A DNA stretch of 64,000 nt from Begonia masoniana (Eukaryota; Streptophyta; Magnoliopsida; Cucurbitales; Begoniaceae), in assembly GCA_022432975.1 (NCBI GenBank), contig CM039503.1, positions 56,078,892 to 56,142,891 of the forward strand, read 5' to 3'. Made by a program: the position numbers and the translations under genes. The notes under the pieces are model-generated. The model worked only from the letters and a program-made list of their open reading frames with translations, did not search any database and was not told where the DNA came from. Shown here piece after piece: positions 44,032 through 55,776 of the stretch. Numbering within the stretch: position 1 is the first letter of the stretch; each line of letters opens with the position of its first letter.

Positions 44032-46360
44032 CTAAACAAACGAGAAGGAATTTCAGCTCAGTCGATTATGGCGGAAGCAGAGGGAGGCGATTGATTTCCC
44101 GGGAAGAAAACTGCGGGGAAAGTGAAGAGGAGAAAACCATGGTGGCATTTAAATAGGGAAGGTGTGGTTCAGGTGAAATTCAAGATAATTACGCGGCAAC
44201 CAAACCAGTTTTAGTTGAAATTCAATAAAAATCACACCTTTCCTTCTTCCTTCAACTGTGTTAGGATTTAATTAAAAATGGTTTTTTTTACTGTGATTGT
44301 AATTACGAAGAAAAGGGCATATTCGGAATAACGACAAGATACTTGCGGCAGGTTGACGCTGATGTTCTAGAAGCAAGCCTCCAACTGGACGATCAATTAG
44401 CGTTTTAGCCAATAGTAAAGTGACAAATGCATGGCTCAAGTGAGACCATGTAATCGTGGATTCTTTCACAAGTTAGTGGGAAAAACGAGACCGACAAATG
44501 ACAACTCAAAACATAGACATGGAAAGACAGTTTTACCCCTTAACTCCTCCACTCATGTTCTTCAACAGCCACCTCGATGGAGAATAGAAAGTCAACGGCT
44601 TCGAAGTAAAGATCTCATTTTTATCTAAAATAATACGTTTTGAATTATCCCAAATAATAAATTCATATGAATTTTAAATTAAAACGAATAATATTGTGTT
44701 AAAATGTCTTAATACTTCAAAAATAATAATCATAAACAAATATGGAAAAGTCAAAGGGTATTATCGTAATAAGAAGGGTTGTGGGTTACAGAATCTTTAT
44801 TATGGTTAACGAGGAGGCGACGGTGGTGATGGGGCTTCAATCTAATCCATATAATGGGAGGAGAAGTGGAGAACCACATCTGATGGCGACACGTGTCCCG
44901 CCACCACTATCGTCTGCCGGGTCAAGTCGGCTTCCTTAAGATTCCATCATTATCTTCTCCTATTTTATTTATTTTTTCCTAATTGTAGCGTAATTGTGCA
45001 ACTCAAAAAATCAATTTGATAGTCCCAAATGGGCTGACAAAATCTCGGACCATCGGAGTGGTCGGTGCTCCAAATATAATATTGTATGTTTTGAATTGAA
45101 AGTTATATGATTTTATTTTTAGACTATATTCAAAACGTGTTGTATTTGGTAGAGAAAAAAACTCGACTTATAAATCTTCACTAATCTCTACTATCGAGTG
45201 ATGTGTGATTTTGACACTATCATTGATTTCACAATGCGGGTCGTGACAATGTTAAAGTCCATAAAACTAGGCACGATCCAGACCGATCAAGTTGTCTCCC
45301 TACTTGATCAATTGGCGAAATCTCCGTCAATTTCAACTTTTTGTATCATTTAATAATAGTTTTATTTATGAATATTAAATTAAAATATAAGATGGAAAAT
45401 GTATGTTTGTGAGTATTTAAGTGAAGATGTTCATTTGTTGAGGTGAAGTCAAGACTCAATTGGCCGAAAGCAAGGAAGAAAATGAAAGAATAGGAAGAGG
45501 AAGCAAGTGGACAAGTTGGGACGGAGAGTGCGGTTGTGATTGTCGACTTGTCGTAAACACTTTGATTCACTCACCCCACTCATAAAGTTTATATTAGTCT
45601 CAACCACTAATCCAACAAAGTCAATAACCTAAAACTATACCTAAAATCTTAGAGCTTTACATGTATTTATATCGTAACATAAATCATTTGTCACGTACTA
45701 ATCTCGTTTAATAGATTAATCTATACGATAGACTTTAATATTTTTAAACAGTTGAAAAGAATCTTGTAGAGCTTTTCACGCTGCAATATATGTGCTAGCA
45801 AATAGAGCGGCATGCGACATGCACAAGAGTGATGGCAAGTATGCACGTAGAAGTGGAATCGGTCTGATTTGGTTCTACCCCAATTGAAACTGAACTAAAT
45901 AGTTCGGTTTTAAATTTTTTGTAACCGAAACCGAACCGATTGGCATTTGGGATCGAAGCCATCCAAACTGATATTTTTTATTTTTCTCGGTTCTCTATTT
46001 TTTTTCATTTTAAACTCAGTTTTGGGTCTATTTTCTCCGATTTTTCTTGGTTTTAGCTAGTTTTGATCTAAGAAATTTAAAAATTATAAATTTGATTCGA
46101 TTCAGTTCGATTTTGATCAATTTTTGAAAAAAATGAACCGAGAACCAAACAAAAAATTGGTTTGGTTCGGGTTTTTCCAAAATTTCCACCCAAGTAAGCG
46201 CGATGACAGGTCAGGTATTGGAGCTCATCGAAGAACAAGGAGAAGAAATGGACCAAAATAGTAGAGTTTAAGTTATTCAAAGCAATTCATTTGATTCTCA
46301 TTTCTGTGTAACAATGGCGCCCAAAATAGAGACACACAGCAGTAGAGCAAACCTGAAAGA
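44032..46360. other. Gene-free region; minor repeat near 45850-46190
   Basis: 44032-44160 is the small gene's promoter. 45850-46190 (GTGGAATCGGTCTGATT, then repeated ACCGAA/GGTTCGG motifs) resembles a stretch at 1995-2110 and is probably a short dispersed repeat, MITE or SINE class unknown. The rest shows nothing recognisable. Confidence 0.4.
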
Positions 46361-47187
46361 TCATGCAGACTTGACAGAGTCTGCAACAAAGCCACTACTA
46401 AGCAACCTCTCTACATACTTGGCCAGAATATCCACCTCCAAGTTCACCTTCTGCCCCACTTTCTTCAGAGGAAGCACCACCGCTTGCTGTGTATAAGCTA
46501 CGAGCAGAAGATCAAAGCATTCTTCTTCTTCAAACACATCAACAACAGTCAAGCTAGTTCCATCTACTGCTATGAACCCTTTAGCAACTACGTATTTCAG
46601 AATTTCCTTCGATGCCTTTACCTTCACCCACAGTGCGTCTTCTTCGGCCTCCATGCTCACTATCTCTCCGGTTCCATCTATGTGCCCCTGCACAAAATGC
46701 CCGCCCATTCGGCTCGTCGGTTGGACCGCTCTCTCTAGATTTACTAGCGAACCCGGGATGAGCTCAGTCAACGAAGTCATCCTCAATGTTTCAGGTGATA
46801 ATCCGACCTTGAATTCTGATACATCCTTCCCGAATTCCGTCACTGTCAAGCACGTACCATTGACGGCAATACTGTCGCCGAGGTTGACGTCTTGGAGAAC
46901 TACTTTTGCGCCGATTTTCAATTCGAACCCTCCATCTCTAGTAGTACCCAGTTGCATAATTTCTCCCACTTCTTCAACGATTCCGGTGAAAAGACATCGG
47001 ACAGAGCTTTTGGAGGAGGAGTTGGGTTTGGTAGGGAGCTGGAAGCGACGGCAGAAGAGGTTTAAATTGGGTCTGTGAAATTGAAGCGAATCAGAGATGG
47101 CACAGAGTGACTGTAGGGGATCGTGCTTTTGGACAGAAGGATTGGAGGAGCCTTGGAGGGTGAAGCAGAGAAGAGAGAAGCTGCCAT
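46361..47187 (-). CDS. RIBE: Riboflavin synthase alpha chain, plastid; one frameshift in the transit peptide
   Basis: Catalyses dismutation of two 6,7-dimethyl-8-ribityllumazines to riboflavin, the last step of flavin synthesis in plastids. The single exon encodes two similar beta-barrel halves. Half one starts LFTGIVEEVGEI with NGTCLTV, and half two has GGHFVQGHIDGTGEI and DGTSLTVVDV. The C-terminal helix ends in ILAKYVERLL. The ATG at 47187 opens a Ser-rich plastid transit peptide (MAASLFSASPSK), but that frame meets a stop. The mature enzyme is in another frame, so one base is missing at about 47078-47082 (probably in the T run before CACAGACC). Corrected length would be about 275 residues, normal for plants. 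The mature domain alone is intact. It lies 427 bases from the divergent FLOE1-type gene. Confidence 0.9.
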
Positions 47188-47614
47188 TTTTTCGTCTGAA
47201 TCTTAAGACTGTTCTTCCTTTCAGAAACCTTGCAATTTAAGGGCGGTTCTTCTGGAATTTTAAATAATAATAAGACTAAAATAATAAATAATTATGTAAA
47301 TTTGTGGGGCCTAAGTAAATATCACATAAATAAAAGGCTACGTCTGCAAAGAGCCAAAAAAACTTCGGTCGGTCCGGTTTTGTACTTATCGCTGAACTCG
47401 GACTTCAATCTCAACGTAATCTCGTAGAAAACCGTTTCTTCGTCTGATTGTTGAAGCCTGAGGGCTCCTGATTTCCAGATTTTTTTTTTTGTAAAATAGC
47501 CGAAATCTCCGCCCCAGGAGAGGCGTATTAGGGAATCTACTCGAGTGAACCCCTAGTTTTCTTTCTGCGGAAGCTTTAGTTTCTTCGTTTTTCATCATCT
47601 TTGCTGTTTTATCC
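47188..47614. promoter_or_regulatory. Divergent promoter between riboflavin synthase and the FLOE1-type gene
   Basis: Only 427 bases separate the two start codons, which face outward. Both 5' leaders and promoters must lie here. No clear TATA box was seen. Confidence 0.5.
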
Positions 47615-50296
47615 ATGGCATCTGGATCATCGGGTCGTGTGAACCGGAGCTCCGAAGGGTTTGATTTCGGGTCTGATGACATTCTTTGTTCGTACGATGA
47701 CTTCGTTGATCAAGAACAATCTAAAGGCAGTCGCAGTGAAGCTGTTATCGGAGCTAATTCGAGCACGGTAGGCCGTTCATACCAAAGTCGGTGGTCTTAA
47801 TTCACCTTAAATACCTAAAATTCATGTTAATTCGGAGTTTTGTATTGAATTTCTAGTTACTAGATTGCCTGAGATCAATGTGCTTGTTTAACCATTTCCT
47901 TTTACGTTCTTTTGCGGGACTTGGAAAAGAGGGAATTTGAATTCTTCTGCCCCAGATTGTGATTTTTTCTTCAATTTTTTTTATAAAAAAATATTCAATG
48001 TTTGCTGATCAAGTAAGTGATTTACATAAATTAGTGTTCCTTCGCTGAAGATTATATGCGTCAAGTTGGGAAGGGCGATGATGAAAAGTAGCTATTCATA
48101 ACTAGATATCACATATATCTTTTTACAGTATCGTTGTTAAATATCGATTTCATAGCTGTTGCATTTCAATTAAGAAATATCTTCTATGGGCAGGACTTTC
48201 ATAAGAGTAGAATTGCCAGATCTTCACTGTTTCCTACTTCCTATAGCAAGCCAGACGATAATTTCCCCGACGATGTGATTTCTGTGGTTGAAAAAAGCAC
48301 GAAAAAACATTCTGATAATCTCATGCGTTTCCTTGAGGGAATTAGTTCGAGGATGTCACAGTTGGAACTATATTGCTACAATATCGACAAGTCAATTGGA
48401 GAAATGCGATCTGATTTAGCTCGTCATCATGATGATGGAGATTTGAAACTCAAATCTTTGGAAAAACTGTACAAGAAGTGAGTTTTTTCTGCCAAATTTT
48501 TAGTCTTTTTTATGTCTTATTTACTTAATTTTTTCAGGTTTAAGTTCTCCTTCAATATATGTGGACCGAACCTTATTAAAGCTAATCATACCAAATATTT
48601 GATGAACTTGATTCTGTTGTAGACATTTAGCATGCTTCTCCATTAATTTCACTTCGATGGAGAACTGAAGTGGAGCTATCTTCCACAAAATTAGTTGCTA
48701 CATTGTTATTTTTTGTCCAAATTATTGATGTGGCAATTGTAATTGGATATCAATAAGTGTATTTTATCGACTTAACTGTTGTATGGAATGCCAAGCTACA
48801 CATGCTCGTCTGTAAATATGCACGATACCTGTATAAATACACTATGAAGCTAGCAAAACACCGCACAAGTGCTAGGACCGGGAAATCAAGATTCGAGAGC
48901 TCGTATCTTGTTTGATTTTATTTATTGTTTTCAGTTGCCAATGATGATGATTAATTGATGAACGTTCTTCATTTTGTTTGATTTTCTTAATTGTATCATT
49001 CATATCAGAGTGTATCCAGAGCTACTATGCATGTCTAATCTTTCAGTGACTATTTGTCTAGTTGGCTTAGTAAGCCAATTCCCTTTGTCCTGGACGATTT
49101 CAAAAGATAGTGTCAGTTTGTCTTTCATTTTTGTTGGTGAAGTCAAGATCTTGTGTGCTGAGTTCTGCAAGATATATTATGTAATTTTGAAATGCTTCTT
49201 TCCGTGATGGATACAATGACATTGTTCCTGCAGGTCCACAGGTCTGTACAGATATTAAGAGACAAGCAAGAACTTAGTGAAACTCAAAAAGAACTGGCCA
49301 AGCTTCAGCTTGTGCAGAAAGGATCTTCTACTTCCAACCAGTCCCAAGGAAACGAGGACAAAACATCTTCACCTGCATCAGATCCTCAAAACACAAAAGA
49401 CACATCTGGGCTGCAAAACCAGCAATTAGCTCTTGCGTTGCCTAACCAGTTGCCCCACATCAACAACCTGTACCTCCTCCCCCCTCACAAGCCTCCGCAC
49501 AAAATTTGGCTCAACAACCATCCTATACTGTTTCTCACCCACAACTTCCAAATCTACCAGTCATTACCCAAAGCACCCAGAATCAATATCTTATGCCCGA
49601 TCCTCAATATCGTGCACCACAAATGCAAGATGTTGCTCTGGTTAGTTCACAGCCAACTCATTCACACGTGAGTCAAATGGCTCCAACCCAACCATTCCCC
49701 CAATATCTGCAACAATGGCCTCAACAATTCGCCACCCATGAGACCTCCACCAGCTGCTGTATATCCTTCCTACTCCCCAAGTCAACCGTCCTAATCCTCC
49801 TCCTCTGGAAACACTCCCAAGTAGTATGCAGATGCAATATTCTTCTGTTCCTCAGGCGGGATCACGCGGTGACACAATGCCTTATGGTTATGGTGGAGCA
49901 AGCAGAACAAATCCTCAGCAAAACAAGACTTCATTTGCAGCACAAGCAGGTGATGGCTATATATCTTCTGGACCTCCGGTTGGAAATGCGTATGTGAATT
50001 ATGAAAGTGAGGGGGGAAGAGTTCCTCACCCAGCTCAACAAGCTCACTATCCTCCGGGTGGATATCCTCCAGCAAATGCATCTCCTCATAATTCAAATCA
50101 CTCCCACCAATTCATCAGAAATCATCCTTACAGAGATTTGATTGAGAAACTGAGTAGCATGGGTTTCAGGAGTGATCACGTAATAAGCGTGATTCAGAGG
50201 CTGGAGGAAAGTGGTCAGACTGTTGATTTCAATGCAGTACTGGATAAGCTTAATCTCCATTCTTCTTCAGAGTCTCGGAGAGGATGGACTGGGTGA
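47615..50296 (+). CDS. FLOE1: FLOE1-type DUF1421 phase-separating protein; several one-base indels
   Basis: FLOE1 is a prion-like seed protein that forms condensates on hydration and tunes germination (established for Arabidopsis At4g28300). Exon 1 is 47615-47767 (MASGSSGRVNRSSEGFDFGSD, the Asp/Ser-rich region). Exon 2 is 48194-48477 (FHKSRIARSSLFPTS, then the coiled-coil RFLEGISSRMSQLELYCYN). Exon 3 is 49234-50296 (VHRSVQILRDKQEL, the Gln/Pro/Ser-rich QPS region, and the C-terminal UBA-like SSMGFRSDHVISVIQRLEES). The frame shifts near 49450, 49725 and 49791, all within the QPS region, and the exon 2/exon 3 phase is off by one at about 48475. The flanking domains are intact. Four separate one-base events suggest sequencing error or recent decay. 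Confidence 0.87.
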
Positions 50297-50608
50297 AATT
50301 TCTCAATCCCAAAAGTTTTATCAATCCATTTAATTCAGTCTTGCCATTGGTTTAAGGAGGTGAACAGTTTTATATGTTTATATTTGGGTTGAATATCTCA
50401 TGAGTTGTTATCTCGTCTTTTTTAAGTCTCTTCAGGAAGACTATGTTTTGGTTGCTCTGGCTTATTCAGGTCTACTCTGAATTGCTTCTTTGACAATTTC
50501 AGACTCAGACAATTTGAATTAGCTCAAATGATTTATAACACCATATATTATAAAAAGTTATTAATTAATTTAATAATATAAGGTAGAAATAAATTAATAG
50601 TCGGCAAC

Positions 50609-51497
50609 GTGGAGGTGTTTCTTTCAAATTTGCACCTAAAACGACTTCAACTGCCATGCAAATGGCGACGCGGGTCGCGGAGTCTACATAATCTACTTGC
50701 GGACCACCCTTCCTTACAATTTCCGGAGGTACGGGCTGCCATGGCTGCCTTGAAGACCGTCGGGAACCTCCGGAAGCCCCCCTTTGTTGAATGGCTACCT
50801 CACTTGGACCTCCTCGATTGGCTCGCTCTATTTTTTGGTTTTCAGGAGGATAATGTCCGGAATCAAAGGGAGCATCGCAACCTCCACTTGGCCAACGCTC
50901 GGATGAGGATAATTTTTTTGTGACTTAAGCACATGTGGGTAAGACTGATTTTGTCGAGCAAAGGTCATTTTGGAACTTGTTCGAAGTTTTGATCGCTTGT
51001 GGATCATGTTGATTCTATTTCTTCAGGCATCACTTATTATTGTACTAACACAGAGAATGCCTTGGCGTGCATTGGAGGATACACAGATTCAAGTGGAGGT
51101 GTTGTCTGTGTTTCTCACATGGAGTTGTTTAAGATTTCTGCAGTCCTTGCTCGATATAGCAATGCAGTATAGTTTGGTTTCGAGAGAGACGTTGGGGCTT
51201 GGAGTGAGGATGGCGATGAAGTCCATTGTTGCAGCAGTGTGAATTGTTTTGTTTGGAGTATTTTATTGGAGGATTTGGGATCAACGAAATCATGATAGAA
51301 CATGGTCGCAAGCAGCGAAAAATCGGGTGCTAACTTTTGTTGAGGTGGCTTTAGTTTTTATTCTTCCAGAGCTTCTTGCTCGGTTCTATCACTGGTTTAT
51401 TCGTCCATGCCTTTCCAATCACTTTTGTTCCGACTACTTCATCAAAAAGCTTGCTAGTCATTTCAATGGCGATAGAATCAAAAAGCTTCAGTTTTGA
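50609..51497 (+). pseudogene. Callose synthase N-terminal fragment, pseudogene
   Basis: Two blocks match the N-terminal cytosolic region of plant glucan synthase-like proteins (CalS11/CalS12-like). From 50687 the frame reads HNLLADHPSL, FPEVRAAMAALKTVGNLRKPPF, DLLDWLALFFGFQEDNVRNQREH. From about 50945 it reads KTDFVEQRSFWNLF and RSFDRLWIMLILFLQASLI. In intact proteins some 150-200 residues lie between these blocks; here about 30 bases do. A frame change near 50980, a TGA at 51240 in place of a Trp codon, and loss of homology after about 51420 confirm a dead fragment. The large catalytic GT48 part is absent. Confidence 0.8.
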
Positions 51498-51712
51498 TTT
51501 TTATATGAACTGGTTCAGTTTCTTAGAGATGTAAGGAAGAATACAAGCCACTCACGTGGATCATCAATTCAGGCATTTAGATCAATAAAAGCTTATACTT
51601 TGATATTCATAACAAAAAGCTCCACCAGTTTGACATACTATATGTTTATCTAACTCGTCCTGTCTCGATATGTACGCACATGAGATAAATCCTTCAGACA
51701 GATTCGATTCGT

Positions 51713-53784
51713 TCACCTTCTCCGAGAACAAAGCTCCTTCAAGGGGCTTATTACAAGTTGTCTTTGATTCCCAACTCTAGCCAACCTACACGAATGGTCG
51801 ACTATGAGGCGATAAGTCGGAGGCCTTTCCCATGGCACGATTCCGAAATCATCGTTGTATACTTCCATCCCTTCGACGAAGAATTGCCAGGCCAACGAAC
51901 CAGCTCCTGCCCAGTTTTTCTTCGCTGATTTGAAAATAATGTCTAAAACTGTTCGGTAAAACTGATCCCGATGTTCTGGTTTGAAGCCCTTGTTCAGGTT
52001 TGACAATCCGAATTCGGTGAACATAACTGGCCTGTTCAGTTCTTTGTTGCCATCCTCGATGTGAGACAACATCCACTTGGACACAAATTTCAGTCTGTCT
52101 TCTAATTCTTGTTCATGAAACCTAGTTAAAAAAAAAAAAAAACACGAAAATTGGCTTTCTCATAATAATAATGGAGGATAGTTCTGTATTCGAACACGAA
52201 CAATTCTTAGAGAAAATCTTTACACGACCTTCTCGTCTAGTGCTTACCAATGATCTGGATAGATATGGACTGACGCAAAGTCGATGGCCGAGGCGTTGGA
52301 GTTGCTAACAAAATCAGACCCAAGTCTAGATGCCCATTCTTCAGGATTTTCAGTCTTTCTTTTGGGACTTTTTGGACCATAAAATCCTTCAAGACCCACA
52401 GTAAGAAGATGCTTCTTGTCAATTGATTTCACAAAAGCTGCCATTTCTTCTATCCACTCCTGCGTTTAATTTAAAGAGTTCGTATCGTGGACCGTAGATT
52501 AGATTTCATGTGATTAAGGAAAGAGGATTCGAGCCAGTGGCTTACCTGAAGAGTGTCACCGGATGCATCAGTCATGCAACGAGGTTCATTCATAAGTTCC
52601 CAGCCAAAAATTGTGGGGTCGTTTCTATATTCGATTCCAGTGATAGTGTTCTTCCTTGTCAGCACAGTCTACAGAAAGAGATGATTTACCTTTCAAAGAA
52701 GATGACATTATAAACTTGAGGAACAGATAGATATATGTATGTATGTATGTATACCCGAATATAATTTTTGAAATAATGGCGAATGGAGGGATCGTAGAAG
52801 AACGAATCGTTTGAAGAGCTTAAGCCAACGCCCTCTTGCCATGCCCATTTCACATACTGAGTCTTCCCACCATATGCTTTCAGGTTATTGACTAAGCTAA
52901 GAAGAAGTCTTATGCCTTGTTGCCTTGCTTCTGCAATGATAAAATCCAATGCCTGCAGACCACCATGCAATTTCAGAAATATTACAGGCCAAACTTACAC
53001 GATATTCAAGCGAATTTCATTCACAAAACACAAAAACAACTAAAAATAGTAAATCAGCACGATAGAGTCGTGCTCGCTGATAAAAGCTTCGATCGTTTAG
53101 CCAACAAAATCATCACTTGATTTTGATATCATTTCATATCTCGAAAGAAATTTGAATTCGAAGTTATGTTGCCTAATGAGCTTAAACTAAACATACACAT
53201 TCTTCTTTTCAGTCTTCATCAATCATCCTCTAAAACAAAACAACCATGAAGGAGCATAGCTTAAATTACAAAATGAAGCAAGACAGAGAAAGGGGACAAT
53301 TCCAGTTCTCTCAAAACGCAGATCAAATCTATTGTCAAGTAAAACCATACAACTATAAATTGGCGACAAGAGAACAATTTGAAGAAATCAATTCTGAAAA
53401 AAAAAAAAGAAAAAGTAATACCTGGAAGACTCTCTCATTGTACTGGCCAGGAGAAACTTGCAGGGCATTGTAGCCGCCGTCGTTAAAGGCCCAAGTCCGG
53501 CAAACGGTGAGACCCATCTGAGCACCGGATTGCAGCATTGCTCTGATCCTCGGACGGTTATATTCCTCAACGGCGTGGTCCATGAACCAGTAAGAGTTCC
53601 ATCCATTTATATAGAAAGCTTTACCATTCAATACAAATTGTGTTCCATTCCTCTCAACGAAATCCAATTTTGGTTCTTGCTTATAAGTATAACTAATCTT
53701 AAATTCTCCGAAAGACATGTAAATGAACGCCATGCAAGATGCGAGACCAAGAATTTGGTAGAGCAGCCCATTTCCAACCACCAT
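51713..53784 (-). CDS. MAN2: Mannan endo-1,4-beta-mannosidase (GH5_7)
   Basis: Secreted or Golgi-anchored endo-beta-mannanase that cleaves mannan backbones in cell walls. Five exons: 53784-53422, 52952-52755, 52668-52546, 52459-52248 and 52121-51713, all in phase, 434 residues. An N-terminal hydrophobic anchor (residues 8-27) precedes [20 protein letters not shown]. The acid/base Glu is in [10 protein letters not shown] (about residue 215) and the nucleophile Glu in VMFTEFGLS (about residue 335). Other GH5_7 marks are [24 protein letters not shown] and VHIYPDHW. It is closest to Arabidopsis MAN2/MAN5. I chose the ATG at 53784 over 53802 because the family begins with this short hydrophilic-then-hydrophobic stretch. 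No defect was seen. Confidence 0.95.
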
Positions 53785-55246
53785 TTCTCTATAGCAGATC
53801 ATAAATGCGGCAGAGATGAACTAAAAAGATAAATCTGCAAAAACTCAAAGACCGTTGAATACCCTGTTCGATCTATCTGATCTTACAGCCCGATGCGAGA
53901 AGAGATTCCTGTAAAAACCCAATGTTTGGAAAACCCATATCCTTATTTCAAAGAGGGATCCTTTTTCAATAGGCGAAACACAGTGTGGTTTCAATGCGCA
54001 ATGAAATAGGGTTTCAGATTTCTGAGGTGTAGTTTTTCTACTAGAAGACTGCAGGAAATGGAGGACGATACAAGAAATGGGGAAAGCTCAGAGCAAGCAA
54101 GAGATGAGCAAATAAAATCACATCTAACAAACTCGTATAAAAAAATTAAACAGAAAGATCCATAAAGGGAAGATGCAGAGAGAGAATGGTGAAACGCTGG
54201 TGTCTTGTTTCACCTGTGAATCAGATCTGAGAAGGATAATAAAGACTGGTGCTTTTCATGGACAAACTGACCTAAATATGCGTAGTCGCATTCTGGCTCG
54301 TACTTCTGTGGTTCAGCTAATTCACTGATTCTCTGATTTCTTCTTGCTCACTAAACTACATGAATCTCAAAATACAAAAAACAAATTACTATCTTCCAGA
54401 ATCCATAACCCATTTTTTATAGACAAATTTATACAAAAAGATTCAATTTTTTTCCAAGAATATCTGTTTGATGTGCATAAATTCTGAAAATTACATGCAA
54501 GAAACGAAGACTAATTAGTAATTGAGACTAAACCCATCAAGCTAATCAAGTAATCCATAATCCAAGCCTTATATCCCGGGTGAAAGTGCAGATTCGTTTG
54601 AAAACAATGCCAGAACGTTGAACTGTTTTGTATTTTTCTCTGGCTTTAAGCAGCATCTGACAGAAATTGCTGATGTAATAAAGAAAAAAATGTCTTCTTT
54701 TTATTCTGACAATTAGTTTGCCAATGTCTGGACCTCGTAGGATCTTAAATCCAACTTTTTTATTTTTATTAATGATGAATTTGATTAGATTGCAACCAAC
54801 AACTTCAAAGAGAAACAAAGAAAACATCATAATATAGACATGAAAGTCATTTGTCATGTTCCTTAAATTTAGCAAAAATTAAAGAATTAGAGAGTATTGT
54901 ATAATGCCACCGACGGTAGATAATAAAATTAAAGAGCAATTATAATGGAAGTTGTACCAAATATTATGTTCCCAACCAAGATGAAGTTCAATTATAATCA
55001 AAGTAGGACAAAAAAAGAGGTGATATGCTTTGAGTTAGTGCTGCCTTGCTCTAAATCATGATCTTATAACATGTACCAATCTCATCCCAAGTTTATTAAG
55101 AGAAATCCCAAATGGAATGACCTTCGTCAACAAAAGTTAGAAGATAAATTTGATTCAAAAGCAATTGCAGCGAATCATAGTCATCACAATATCAGGTGCT
55201 CAACTTTGACAAGTGCTTAATTTCTTACGAACGAAGGCATAGACGT

Positions 55247-55776
55247 TAGGGGTGTACAAAACTGACTTGAACCGAAAAATTGGACCAGAATCGACTTATT
55301 TGGTCCGATTCTGGTCGGTTTTTCTTTTAAAAAAAATGAATTTCGGTTTGGTTTTCGAGTTTAATGACAAAAACTCAAAAAATCGAACCGGATCACAGAA
55401 GAGAGAAACACTCAGGCGATCGATCGACTAAATTTGTTAAAGAACAGTTTGAGTGTTGAACAATCGGCCACATCCAGGCGATCGATCGGCTAAAGAGACG
55501 TTTGTTGAGTAGATGAAGTGCCGATTGATCGGCTACTCCAAGCGATCGATCGGATGCGTGATTACAAGAGATCGAGCAGAAGCATAGCCAATCTTTCGGC
55601 CAAACTGAAATTCTAGGAAAATCGGAACCGGACCAGAATTGGAACTAAAATTCTGGTCCAGTCCTTAAATTTTTTTTGATAATACTGGTCTTAAAAATTG
55701 AAAACTGAATATTATTGGTTTGGTCCTAATTTTTCTCAAAATCAGACCAGATCGGACCAAACCACTTAAACCCCTA
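55247..55776. mobile_element. hAT-like MITE carrying three GCGATCGATCG boxes
   Basis: The ends TAGGGGTGTA and TTAAACCCCTA form short inverted repeats. Flanks ATAGACGT and ATAGACAC agree at six of eight bases, fitting an aged 8-bp hAT target duplication. Inner inverted motifs (GGACCAGAAT / ATTCTGGTCC) support a foldback structure. At 55412, 55475 and 55540 a GCGATCGATCG box recurs with a spacing of about 64 bases. Confidence 0.65.

Noticed and set aside
44272..44939. Short open frames between the small-protein gene and riboflavin synthase
   Set aside because: All are under 70 codons, overlap on both strands and show no conserved motif.
54546..54875. 109-codon minus-strand frame
   Set aside because: AT-rich low-complexity translation with no domain, splice or promoter context.
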